Positions 1 through 8,862 are shown, counted from the first letter of the stretch. The stretch is DNA of 64,000 nucleotides from Roseiarcus sp963824475 (GCA_963824475.1 CAWGPR010000005.1:62001-126000), one strand, 5' to 3'. Numbers and translations: made by a program. Notes: generated by a model not told the origin, from the letters alone.

Positions 1-240
1 ATGCGGCGGAACCGGGGCCGCTGGGCGTCCTGTCAGCGGGGCGCTGACGAACAATCAAATGATACTCTCGAGCGGCCAATATACAAGAATGATAAGCGCA
101 TTCAATTCAAGCTTATGGTATTTACCTAAACGAACTCAGTTAATGCTTACGTTACGGAAGCTCGAATACCTTACGAATACCTTGATTGCGTAGCGTTTAC
201 AGACATGCAAGCCTCCTTGCTCGAAAACCATATATTTAGA
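1..240. other. Relatively AT-rich leading segment, no gene recognised
   Basis: This stretch is clearly less GC-rich than the rest of the window and holds no reading frame I can assign. It contains a perfect 7-bp stem (GTCAGCG 32-38 with CGCTGAC 42-48, loop GGG). A frame open from base 1 stops after about 43 codons and resembles nothing known to me. It may be the target region into which the IS110 element inserted, but I could not define the outer end of that element. Confidence 0.3.
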
Positions 241-522
241 GCAGATTGCATTTGGGTCGACGCGCCAATTGTAGCCGCGCTCGATGAGCGCGGCGGGCGC
301 GGTCGACGACCGCGCCTTGTCTCATGATTTGCGGCGTCTGGTCCGGCAGGATTGGACGCCGCCGGCTTGAGTCGCAATCAGGCCGGCGGCGGGAGGGGAT
401 GGGTCGTGATCGCGCCAATCCCAAGGGACTGATTTGTAGTTTGACCACCCCTCTCTTTTCCCAGCGGCCTGAACGGACACCCGGGGATCAAGCCCCCGAG
501 ACAAGACAAGGACTGAGAAAAG
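240..522 (+). ncRNA. Structured non-coding leader of the IS110 element, candidate bridge RNA region
   Basis: IS110-family elements are known to encode a bridge RNA in a non-coding end, upstream of the transposase in the IS110 subgroup. Here about 280 bases without a credible gene precede the transposase start. They contain two clean stems: CCGCGCTC (275-282) with GAGCGCGG (286-293), and a 10-bp stem CGCCGCCGGC (357-366) with GCCGGCGGCG (382-391) around a 15-nt loop. The position and structure fit a bridge RNA, but I did not identify target- or donor-binding loops, and the 5' end is a guess. Confidence 0.35.
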
Positions 523-1471
523 ATGGGATCAACCGTAGCACGAAACGTCGGCGTCGACATTTCGAAAGACACGCTCGACGTCGCGATCCACCCCGAGGGC
601 AAGGGCTTCCGCATCGCCAACACCCCGCAAGGCCATCGCGCCCTCATCAAAAGGCTTGAGGGCTTCGAGATCGCCCGAAATCGTGTTCGAGGCGACAGGG
701 GCTTACCATCGCCTCCTCCAAAAGGCGCTCGTCGAGGCCGGTTTGCCGTGGGTCAAGGTCAATCCCCGGCAGGCCAGACGCTTCGCTCAGGCGGCAGGCA
801 AACTCGCCAAGACCGACCGCTGCGACGCTCTCATGCTCGCCCGCATGGGCGCTGCTCTTGAGCTCGAGCCGAATGTCCCCGTCAGTCCGACGGTGGAGAC
901 CATGAAGGAACTCGTCAACGCCCGTCACGCCCTCGTCAAGGACCGCGTCGCTGTCCTCAACCGCCAGGCCATCGCCGTTTCAACGCTCATCAAGCGTCAG
1001 CTCGCTCAGAGGCTCCGCCAGATCGACAGCCAGATCGAAGCCATCGACAAGCGCCTCAAAACGCTGCGCAAGGCCGACGCAGACGTCAGCGAGCGCTTCG
1101 ACATCCTGACCAGCATTCCAAGCTTCGGCGAGGGGACCGCCAATGTGCTGATGGTCGAGACGCCCGAGCTCGGGCGTCTCGACCATCAGCAGGCCGCAAG
1201 CCTCGTCGGGCTCGCGCCGATCGCAAACGACAGCGGACAGTCCTACGGTAAACGATCCATTCGCGGCGGCCGGCCACGGGCCAGGCAAGCTCTCTATATG
1301 GCCGCCCTCAGCGCCATCCGGTTCAATCCGCAGCTCAAAATCAAATACCAGGCCCTCATCAATGCCGGAAAACCCGCCAAGGTCGCCCTCGTCGCCGTCA
1401 TGAGAAAGCTTCTCATCCTCGCCAACGCCCTCATCCGCGACAACCGAAAATGGGCCCCCACAGCCCCTTGA
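523..1471 (+). pseudogene. IS110-family transposase (DEDD type), frame broken
   Basis: The first frame starts at 523 (VGVDISKDTLDVAI, the N-terminal DEDD strand) and runs to about codon 46. The remainder is in another frame, picking up with PEIVFEATGAYHRLL and running to the stop at 1469-1471. It includes VNPRQARRFAQAAGKLAKTD, the conserved LMVETPELGRL region and the C-terminal transposase_20 domain. Removing one base near 668-672 rejoins the frames at about 316 residues, close to family length. The enzyme recombines DNA without terminal inverted repeats, guided by a bridge RNA. A perfect 46-bp palindrome lies inside the coding sequence (1146-1191). It is inactive as written unless the indel is a sequencing error. 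Confidence 0.85.
1146..1191. repeat. Perfect 46-bp palindrome inside the IS110 transposase gene
   Basis: All 23 base pairs from 1146/1191 to the central GAGCTC (1166-1171) are complementary, with no loop. It is in frame and codes the normally conserved VLMVETPELGRLDHQQ region, so it is not an obvious insertion. The complementary strand encodes nearly the same peptide. Confidence 0.95.
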
Positions 1472-1518
1472 CCAACACGGACACTACAGCGCCCGATTCG
1501 ACGGAATTGAAATCTGCG

Positions 1519-2638
1519 CTAGTGTCCTGGTTCTGAGTTTTGTGCGATTTTGGCTTGGGTGGAGGCGATTTCGAGGGTTTTGAGACAGAAGCGTTTTATG
1601 GCGGCGAGGCTATCGTCGGCGGATTTGGTCCAGCGGAAGGGCTTTGGGTCGGCGTTGACGGCGTCGAGATAGGCTCGGATCGCGGCTTCCAATTCCGCGG
1701 TTGAGCGGTGGACGCCGCGGCGGATTTGCTTTTCGGTGACGTCGGCGAACAAGCGTTCGACCTGATTGACCCAGGAGCTGGCGGTCGGGGTGAAGTGAAC
1801 ATGCCATCTCGGCCGCGCGCCGAGCCACTTTCGGATCGGCGCGGTCTTGTGGGTGGCGTAGTTGTCCATCACGAGGCGGACGTCGAGGCCGCGGGACATT
1901 GCGCTCGATCTCGCGCAGGAAGCTCAGGAACTCGCGTCCGCGATGACGGGGATAGCAGCGCCCGATGACCTTGCCGGTGGCGGCGTCGAGAGCAGCGAAC
2001 AGGCTCAGCGTTCGGTGACGCGCATAGTCGTGGGTGCGCCGCTCGATCTGGCCCGGGCGCATCGGCAAAAGCGGCTGCGTTCGGTCCAGCGCCTGGATCT
2101 GGCTCTTTTCGTCGACGCAAAGAACCAGCGCGCGCTCCGGCGGCGACAGATAAAGCCCGACGATATCGCGCACCTTCTCGACGAACAGAGGATCGGTTGA
2201 GAGCTTGAAGGTCTCGGTGCGGTGAGGCTGGAGGTTGAAAGCCTTCCAGATGCGGTGGATCGTCGAAGGCGCGAAGCCGGCTGCTTTCGCCATCGAGCGC
2301 AGGCTCCAGTGCGTCGCATCCCGCGGCGTCGCCTCGAGCGTCTGGCGAACGACCTCGGCGACCTCGTCATCGCCGATCTGGCGCGGCGCGCCGGGACGGG
2401 GCTCGTCATAAAGACCCGCCATCCGATGTTCGGCGAACCGGCGCCGCCATTTTCCGACCGTGTTGGGGGCTGCGCCCACCCGCAGGCTGATGTCCTTGTT
2501 TTCCACCCCTTCCGCCGCGTGCAAGACGATGCGCGCCCGTTGGGCCAGCCCCTGCGCGGTCTTGCGCCGCGACGCAAGGCTCTCAAGTTCGCGCCGCTCG
2601 CTGTCGGTCAAATCGATCCCAACCGCCGTCTTGCCCAT
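1519..2638 (-). pseudogene. IS630-family transposase, frame broken
   Basis: The ATG at 2638 has GGAGG six bases upstream on the minus strand. Frame one covers the N-terminal helix-turn-helix (GVENKDISLRVGAAPNTVGKW), the linker and the first DDE aspartate (LVLCVDEKSQIQALDRTQP) up to FLREIERNV. The second frame picks up GLDVRLVMDNYATHK (second Asp) and FTPTASSWVNQVERLFADVTEK (Glu), ending at 1519. Dropping one C near 1893-1897 joins the two. The TAG stop (1519-1521) is completed by the flanking TA target, so the frame reads straight through the terminal repeat and out of the element. Confidence 0.85.
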
Positions 2639-2695
2639 CGCCATCCTCCGCGCCAACACGCGCAGAGAATCGCATATATTTGCCGATCAGGACAC
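1522..2695 (-). mobile_element. IS630-family insertion sequence with TA target duplication
   Basis: The ends read GTGTCCTG at 1522-1529 and CAGGACAC at 2688-2695, in inverted orientation. Each is flanked by TA (1520-1521 and 2696-2697), the duplication typical of IS630/mariner elements. Length is 1174 bp. Inside is one transposase on the minus strand, frame broken. Its right-hand TA is shared with the next IS630-like element, which starts directly at 2698, so the two lie back to back. Confidence 0.85.
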
Positions 2696-2787
2696 TAGAG
2701 TGTCCTGCGCTGGGGCTGAATCGAGGGGGATTCCCAAATCAGCGTCGTTCTGATTCACCGTGCTGGCTGGGCAGGAGGCCAGCATGG

Positions 2788-3770
2788 ATGGGCAAGCCTT
2801 ATTCAATGGATCTTCGCCAGCGCGCGGTGGCCGCGGTTTTGAAGGAGGGGCTGTCGCGGCATGAGTCGGCGGCGCGCTTCGGGGTCGCGCCAAGCACGGT
2901 GATCAATTGGGTGCGATGGTTTGGGGAGACGGGGAGCGTCGCGCCCGGCCGGATGGGCGGACGCAAGCCCAAGGCGATCGCCGGCGAGCACGCGGCCTTT
3001 CTGGCGCGGCGTGTCCGGGACGGCGCCTTCACCTTGCGCGGCTTGGTGGCTGAACTGGCTGAGCGCGGCCTCAAGGTCGACTATCGGTCGGTTTGGAATT
3101 TCGTTCACGCCGAGAAGCTCAGCTTAAAAAAAACCGTCGTCGCCAGCGAACGCGATCGGCCTGACGTGGCGCGGCGGCGCGCCCAGTGGACGAAGCGCCA
3201 GAGCGGGATCGACCCCAAGCGTCTGGTGTTCATCGACGAGACCCCCGCCTTCGCGGGGGCAGGCTGTGGACGAAGACCAACATGGAGCCGCTGCGCGGCT
3301 GGGCGCCCAAAGGCGAACGATTGGTGGCCAAAGTTCCTCATGGCCATTGGCAAACCATGACCTTTGTCGCCGCGCTTCGTCACGACCGCATCGAGGCGCC
3401 GTGGCTCATCGACGGTCCGATCAACGGCGAAGGCTTTCGAACCTATGTCGAGAAGGCGCTGGCCCCCACGCTTAAGCCAGGCGACGTGGTGATCATGGAC
3501 AACCTCGGCAGCCACAAGGGCGAGGCGGTTCGCCAAGCCATCCGCTCAGCCGGGGCGAAGCTGTTCTTTCTCCCCAAATACTCGCCCGATCTGAACCCGA
3601 TCGAACAGGTCTTCGCCAAGTTCAAGCATCTCTTGCGCAAGGCGGCGGCGCGAACCCTCGAGACGGTCGTCGCCGCTATCGGCGAACTGCTCGGCGCCTA
3701 CACCGCCAAAGAGTGCGCCAACTACTTCAAAAACGCCGGATACGGACAAGCTCGAAAACATCGCGCCTAG
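2788..3770 (+). pseudogene. IS630-family transposase broken by a 23-bp palindromic insertion
   Basis: The ATG at 2788 has GGAGG about ten bases upstream. The first part (MDLRQRAVAAVLKEGLSRHE, then GVAPSTVINWVRWF) is the helix-turn-helix. It reaches RLVFIDET, the first DDE aspartate. The second frame continues WTKTNMEPLRGWAPKGERL, then VVIMDNLGSHKG and LPKYSPDLNPIEQVFAKFK. Between DET and WTK there are 23 extra bases (3244-3266) containing a perfect hairpin, which shift the frame. Without them the joined protein is about 319 residues, normal for this family. The stop at 3768-3770 abuts the next IS. Confidence 0.85.
3242..3266. repeat. Short palindromic insertion inside an IS630 transposase
   Basis: CCCCCGC (3242-3248) pairs with GCGGGGG (3253-3259) around a CTTC loop. 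Comparison with the family sequence FIDETW indicates that 3244-3266 are extra. The same hairpin core is a very common intergenic repeat in alphaproteobacterial genomes (general knowledge), so this looks like a REP-like unit inside a transposase. Confidence 0.75.
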
Positions 3771-5099
3771 CAGGCTGCTGAAAAAGTTGCTGCGTCTGCG
3801 CGACATGGGGTGCAGGCGCGATTTTTTGCGGGTGGATGCGGCTCATGTTCAAGGTTCTGGCCCGACGTCGGTCATTGTTCCCTCGCTGGTCACGCCGCCG
3901 GACACACTTCGCCGCTCGGAGCCAGGAGCTTGGGCAGGCGAACGATGTTGTAGGCGGCGATGGCGAAGACGAAGACGGCGCGGACCTTGTCGAGGCCGCG
4001 CACCTTCACCTGCGTCAGGCCGCCCACCGTCTTGGTCCAACCGAAGGATTCCTCGATGCGCTTGCGCAGCCGCTGGCCCCGGGTTTAAGCCCGGGGGCGA
4101 GGCTTGCGGCGACCTCCGGCGGAACGGCAGTCTTGCGCGCCTTGCCGGTCTTGCTCACCGTCCCGTTGATCGCCACATGCGGCGCGATCCCGCGCGCCTT
4201 CAAGCCCTCGACGAAAGCCTCGGCGTCGTAGTTCTTGTCGGCGCCGAGGGTTGCGCCTTCGGGCAACCGCTCGCTCATGCGCGCGGCCGCCTCGCGCTCG
4301 GCCGTTCCCGTCGCCAATGTGGCCTCGGCCGCCGCCACCAGCCCGTTGCGGTTCTCCATCAAGGCGTGGCCGAGATAGCAAAGGCGGCTCTCCTGACCCG
4401 CCCCTTTCTTGTAAAGCCGCGCATCCTTATCCGTCGTCGAGGCGTGCGTTGCATTCGACCGCTTCGTCTTGCGGAAGTCCGCCTCGCCGTTGCGCCCCGG
4501 CCCAGGCGGCTCGCCCGAACCGTCCTTGGGCCGAAAGCTCTTCATCGACGCCCAGGCTTTCAACATCGTTCCATCGACCGAAAAATGCTCGGCGCTCAGA
4601 AGCCCCTTCACCTCCGGCAGGCCGAGGAGCGAAGACAGAAACTCCTGCGCAATCTCGTGGGTGAGCAGGCGGTCGCGGTTCTTGGAGAAGGTCGAGGCGT
4701 CGAAAACCTTTTCGTCGATCAACAGCCCGACGAACCAGCGAAACAGCATGTCGAACTCCAGCCGTTCGACCAGCTGCCGCTCCGAGCGGATCGAATAGAG
4801 AAGCTGCAGAAGCGAAGCTCGCAGAAGGCGCTCCGGCGGGATGGACGGACGCCCGATCCCCTCGTAAAGCGCGGAAAACGCCCGGTCGAGATCAGCCAGC
4901 GCCGCATTGGTCAATCGCCGCATCGCCCGCAGCGGATGCTTCGCCGCTATGCGCGCCTCGACGTCGACGTAGGAGAACAACGCCCCGCTCGTCCGATCCT
5001 CGCCCCGCATCAAAACCCCCTCGCGAATCGCAACGTCCACGGAATCACGCAATGAGAACAAACACCAGCGCCTCTTCGCCCAACTTCTTCAGCAGCCTG
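3771..5099 (-). mobile_element. IS5/IS1182-like insertion sequence, 1329 bp
   Basis: The terminal inverted repeats are CAGGCTGCTGAAAAAGTTG (3771-3789) and its complement CAACTTCTTCAGCAGCCTG (5081-5099), 18 of 19 positions matching. The flanks are CTAG on the left and TTAG on the right, a possible degenerate 4-bp target duplication. It truncates the IS630 element on its left and abuts a MITE-like element on its right. Confidence 0.85.
3890..5010 (-). pseudogene. IS5/IS1182-like transposase, frame broken at a palindrome
   Basis: The likely start is the ATG at 5010, preceded by GAGGGGG. The N-terminal part (HPLRAMRRLTNAAL, RLLRASLLQLLYSIRSERQL) is the usual DUF772-type region. HFSVDGTMLKAWASMKSFRP holds the first catalytic Asp and GADKNYDAEAFVEGLKARGI the second. 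The C-terminal Glu region QRLRKRIEESFGWTKTVGGL follows in a different frame and ends at 3890. The break coincides with a near-perfect palindrome at 4077-4096 (CCCCGGG...CCCGGGG) and about 26 bases that fit neither flanking frame. It reads as inactivated by a second short palindromic insertion. Confidence 0.75.
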
Positions 5100-5102
5100 T
5101 TA

Positions 5103-5312
5103 GTGTCCTGGATTCGAAGTTCGTTGGATTATGCGTTGTCGTCAGCCAGGCGCGGCGAACCCCACCTCATCCCGAGGGCGAGGCGAAGCCTCGCGTCTCG
5201 AAGGATGCTCCAGAGGGCGGCGCCGGAACAGCGTACTGGATGCGTCCTTCGAGGCCGCTTCGCGGCGCCTCGGGACGAGGCGGTAATACGCAGAACTTCC
5301 GAATCAGGACCC
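5103..5312. mobile_element. 210-bp MITE-like element with IS630-type ends
   Basis: Imperfect terminal inverted repeats (GTGTCCTGGATTCGAAGTTC at 5103 and the complement of GAACTTCCGAATCAGGACCC ending at 5312) are flanked by TA (5101-5102 and 5313-5314). No coding capacity is present. Between the ends lie inverted GC-rich arms of the CCTCATCCCGAGG / CCTCGGGACGAGG kind, common in Hyphomicrobiales intergenic repeats. The first bases match the ends of the IS630 element at 1522-2695, suggesting mobilisation in trans. Confidence 0.65.
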
Positions 5313-6462
5313 TAGCGCGCGCGGGACGGCTGCGTCAGGAACCGTTCGCGGGAAACGGGCAGAGGCGGTTCGTCCACGGCGGTGGAAGCCGCCGCCCGTT
5401 CTTCCAGCATCGATCGCAGAATCTCTAAGCCAACGTCGTAATTCTTTTGCACGGTCGGCCAGACTTGCTCGAGGAACGGCAGGTCCTTCGGCTTCGGCTT
5501 GGCGACGCGGAACTCGAAATGCGTGCCGCCGTCGTCCCGTTCGTCGAACGCGTAGGTCATCAGGATTTTTGGGGCGCCCGGGATCGGCAGAGGGCGGTCT
5601 GGGTCACATAGTCGAACGGACGCCAATCGAGGATGTCCTCGATGATGGCGTCCTTGCCGTGCTTGCAGTGGTTCTGCGTGCCGGCGCCTCGACGGCCTTT
5701 AACAGCCTTTTCGACGAAGCCGTCGCTTCTCTGCCAGCGGAGGTGATGCGCGGGCAGCGTGACATGCTCCCAGACCGCCTGCCGGGGCGCCGCAAAATCC
5801 CTCTCGATCACCGCGAAGGCGTCGGCGCGCTGAACCACATTCCGCGCCCTCCCGCTTTCCCGGTTCCACGCCTCGTCGAGGTCGCGCACCCAGCACTTCG
5901 TCTCGCCGATGTGTTCGATGGCCTCGGAGTGCTCGACGAGGCCCTGTGCTCCGGGATCGATCCCCATGGCCCGAACGCAGGCGTCGGAATAGAGCGCATA
6001 GGCGTGCGCGCCAAACGCTTTGCTGACGTCGTTCTTGAGCAGGCGATGGGCCAGGATCACGTCCCGTCCCGCGAGTTCCTCCCGGCCGGACATCCGCTGC
6101 CGGATGAACTCGCCGTGGTGAACGACGAACTTGACGTCGAGGCTCTGCATGCGGCTGCAGGCCTGGCACTCGCAGCTGTTGGCCTGCTTGATGTTGCACA
6201 GCCGCTTGCGGAAGGCGAAATACGCCTGCTCGATCGAATCCTGCACGAGCGACCCGTCGACCTTGTCGGCGAGCGCGTAAACGAAGGCCGCGTCGCCTTC
6301 GAATTTGGCAAGGCGGAACGGTGGGCGCAGCGCCCTGACCAGCGTATCCATGATGTCAGCGATGATGTCCTGGGCATGGTCGAGTTCGACGCCGGACACG
6401 AAGTGCGTATAGCCGGAAATGTCCGCGATCGCGAAACAGGCCGATTCCGCCGTCGGAAGCAT
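5312..6462 (-). pseudogene. DUF2652 plus SRPBCC protein (cyclase-like), frame broken
   Basis: The N-terminal part (CFAIADISGYTHFVSGVELD, FEGDAAFVYALAD) is a DUF2652 region, related in layout to nucleotide-cyclase homology domains. It contains a Cys cluster NSCECQACSRM. The C-terminal part (VIERDFAAPRQAVWEHVT onwards) is an SRPBCC/polyketide-cyclase-like fold. The first frame stops after YVTQTAL. The rest (APKILMTYAFDERDDGGTHF) is in another frame to 5312. A duplicated CT dinucleotide near 5588-5592 explains the shift. The TAG stop includes the MITE's TA target, so the original C-terminus may have been longer. Substrate and reaction are unknown. Confidence 0.7.
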
Positions 6463-6612
6463 TGCGGCGCTCCTCCCGTTCCATCGGCAGGAAGGCGCCG
6501 TGGCTCCGGCCCGGGAACTGTTCCGACGTTAACATGCGACAAGCAAATAGGCGAACCGAACCTACAAGGCAGCCTCGCTTTGGAACTCGTCTCGTGACCC
6601 CGACCCTCACCG

Positions 6613-6768
6613 CTGATCGCGGTCGGCGAGACCGCGCAGGGCCTGAGGCGGGTCGCGCCGATCACCGGCGGAACCATTCAGGGCGCGCGGCTGAACGGAA
6701 CGATTCTCAACGCCGGCGCGGATTATCAAGTCATCGGTCCGGACGGACACCACCCGACTCGAGTCCCG
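6613..6768 (+). pseudogene. DUF3237-family relic
   Basis: One plus-strand frame reads VGETAQGLRRVAPITGGTIQ followed by GARLNGTILNAGADYQVIGP. This matches the middle of DUF3237 proteins (GGxFxGPRLxGxVLxGGADWQ). There is no start, and the frame has no sensible continuation before the convergent recO end. It is a decayed fragment of roughly 50 codons; the function of the family is unknown. Confidence 0.6.
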
Positions 6769-7500
6769 CTATCCGGCCCCCTGCGCCGCCTTGAGGAACG
6801 CAGCGCGCGAGTCCGGCAGCGGCTCGCCGCGCAACGAGAAGAGATCGCGCGCCAAGAAGAAGCCGGTCAGCCGGAACCCGTCGGCGATTTCTTGCTCGCT
6901 CGGCCGCGCTTCATGAGGCGCGCCCTCGCGCAGGAACGGGGGCAGCGGCAGCAGACGGTCGCGCCAGGGCGCCCCGGCCTCGGCGCTCACCGCCCGCCCG
7001 GACTTGGGCGAGACATAAATGAGGCGCTCGGTCGCGCCGGTCGCGGCGCAGCGGGAAAGGTCAAGCCGGAACCCGCACTCGGCCAGGATCTGCGCTTCGA
7101 ACCGGGCGATGAGCGTTGGCGCAAGCGCTCCGTCGTCGAGGGCGTCGGCGATGAGGCTCGCCGCTTCGTACACCGCCTGGTGCGGATCGCGCTCGGGCAG
7201 AACGCGCATAAGCGCGGCGAGATAATTGATCCCGGCCAGCGCCAGCGCGCTGTCCATCAACCTGCCTGCCCGCAGCGCGAGAGGCTCGACGGCGAACGAG
7301 CCCAGATGCTCGTCGAGCCGGGCGCGCCAGACAAGGCCGATCGTATTGCCAGGCTGGAGCGTCGCGCGGAGCCGCGCGGACCGTCCGCCGCGCACGAGGC
7401 CGAGGTGGCGGCCATGGGCGCGGGTCATCGCCTCCACGATCGTCGAAGCCTCGCCGTGCCTGCGCACCCCGATGATGAGCCCTTCGTCGCGCCATTCCAT
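6769..7500 (-). CDS. recO: DNA repair protein RecO
   Basis: RecO anneals complementary ssDNA and loads RecA onto SSB-coated DNA with RecR in recombinational repair. The frame is open further upstream, but the homology begins at MEWRDEGLIIGVRRHGEAST, so I use the ATG at 7500 (243 residues, normal length). The N-terminal OB-fold includes ARAHGRHLGLVRGG-type sequence. The helical C-terminal part contains the alphaproteobacterial ILAECGFRLDLSRCAATG segment. It lies 14 bp downstream of the MFS gene on the same strand, so the two may be cotranscribed. The usual neighbours era and rnc are not here. Confidence 0.9.
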   Translation of the reverse strand: MEWRDEGLIIGVRRHGEASTIVEAMTRAHGRHLGLVRGGRSARLRATLQPGNTIGLVWRARLDEHLGSFAVEPLALRAGRLMDSALALAGINYLAALMRVLPERDPHQAVYEAASLIADALDDGALAPTLIARFEAQILAECGFRLDLSRCAATGATERLIYVSPKSGRAVSAEAGAPWRDRLLPLPPFLREGAPHEARPSEQEIADGFRLTGFFLARDLFSLRGEPLPDSRAAFLKAAQGAG

Positions 7501-7514
7501 GCCGACGCCTTCTC

Positions 7515-8762
7515 TTAAGAAGCGCGAAGATGCGCCGGTGGGGGCACGCGCGTGAGCTTCATGGCGATGAGGAGCGCGAGCGCTGACAGCGCGCCTACGA
7601 AGGCGGCCTCTCCCGGCCACGCGGCGAGGGAGAAGACCCAGCCGCCGATCGAGCCCGCAAGGCTCGAGCCCGCGTAGTAGAAGAACAGATAGAGCGCGCT
7701 CGCCTGCGCCTTCGCTCCCTCGGCCCTCAAGCCCACCCAGCTCGAAGCGATTGAATGACCGCCGAAGAACCCGATTGTCACAACGCCCACGCCAAGGATC
7801 ACGAGCCACAAATTATCGGGCAAGGTCAGGACGACGCCAATCGGCATGAACGCGATGGCGAAGCCGATGACTCGGCGCCGGCCATAGCGTCCGGCGAGCT
7901 CGCCCGTCACGGTCGAGCTGACCGCGCCGACGAGATAGATGCAGTAGACGAAGCCGATCACCGCCGGGCTCAGCGAAAATGGCGGCGCCTCCAGGCGAAA
8001 GCCGATGTAGTTGTAAGTGGCGACGAAGGCGCCCATCAGCAGGAAGCCCATCGCGAACAGGTACCTCAGGCCCGGGTCGCTGAAATGCATGCGAATCGCC
8101 GGGAGAAGCGCTCTCGCTTGCATCTTCGACGGAACCCGCCGCTCCCTCGGCAGCGCGAAGGCGAACACGGCCGCGCAGCCGAGTGAAATGAGGCCGACAA
8201 CGCCGACGGCGCCGCGCCAGCCGCCGACATCGGCGATCCCGGCGCTCGCCAGGCGCCCGCCCATGCCGCCGAGCGTATTGCCAGCGATATAGAGGCCCAT
8301 CGCCAGCCCGATCGAGGAGCGGTCCATCTCCTCGACCAGATAGGCCATCGCCACCGCCGGAACGCCGGAGAGCGCAAGCCCGGTCAGCGCCCGAAGCGCG
8401 ACCAGCGTCGTCCAATCCGGCGAAAAGGAGGCCGCGAGCGTCGCCGCCGCGGCTGCGGCCAGCGACGCCGTCATCACCGTCTTGCGCCCCACGGTATCCG
8501 ACAGCGTTCCGGCGAAGACCATCGCGACCGCCAACACGCCAGTCGCCGCTGACAGGGATAGGCTCGCCGCGGCGGGAGAAATCGAGAAGGCGCGGGCGAA
8601 GCCCGGCATGAGCGGCTGGACGCAGTAGAGCACCGCGAAGGTTGCGAAGCTGCCGAGAAACAGCCCGAAGTTCACGCGCCAGAACCGCGCGCCGCCGGGC
8701 GCGATCAGGGGCGGGTCGTCGGCAGGAGCTTCGAATCTCGAGATTGCGGGGCTCGACGTCAC
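7515..8762 (-). CDS. MFS transporter, YnfM-like
   Basis: A 12-helix major-facilitator permease of about 415 residues when started at the GTG at 8762, which has GGGAAAGG upstream on the minus strand. The frame remains open upstream, but that extension is basic and non-membrane. The loop 2-3 motif GTLSDTVGRKTVM and the repeat in the second half (GELAGRYGRRRVIG) are clear. FLGSFATFAVLYCVQPLMPG is typical of the YnfM/AraJ-like group. Substrate cannot be told from sequence; a small-molecule or drug exporter is the likely role, in the inner membrane. Confidence 0.85.
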   Translation of the reverse strand: MTSSPAISRFEAPADDPPLIAPGGARFWRVNFGLFLGSFATFAVLYCVQPLMPGFARAFSISPAAASLSLSAATGVLAVAMVFAGTLSDTVGRKTVMTASLAAAAAATLAASFSPDWTTLVALRALTGLALSGVPAVAMAYLVEEMDRSSIGLAMGLYIAGNTLGGMGGRLASAGIADVGGWRGAVGVVGLISLGCAAVFAFALPRERRVPSKMQARALLPAIRMHFSDPGLRYLFAMGFLLMGAFVATYNYIGFRLEAPPFSLSPAVIGFVYCIYLVGAVSSTVTGELAGRYGRRRVIGFAIAFMPIGVVLTLPDNLWLVILGVGVVTIGFFGGHSIASSWVGLRAEGAKAQASALYLFFYYAGSSLAGSIGGWVFSLAAWPGEAAFVGALSALALLIAMKLTRVPPPAHLRAS

Positions 8763-8862
8763 GACGGCAGCCTTTCCCGCCGGCGCACGAGAAAGGCAAG
8801 ACAAATTCGAGCGACCGGACCTCGCCTTGAACCTGTTCGTTAAGACGAACCCTCGAGCTTCT

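Larger units (their letters stand above)
2698..3770 (+). mobile_element. Second IS630-family element, right end lost
   Basis: The left end GAGTGTCCTGCG begins at 2698 after the TA shared with the previous element. The matching right end is absent. The sequence is cut at 3770/3771 by the terminal repeat of the IS5/IS1182-like element, immediately after the transposase stop. Confidence 0.7.

Noticed and set aside
3787..5055. A 422-codon open frame on the plus strand across the IS5/IS1182-like element
   Set aside because: It is antisense to the transposase, consists of Arg/Ala/Pro-rich shadow sequence and has no family similarity.
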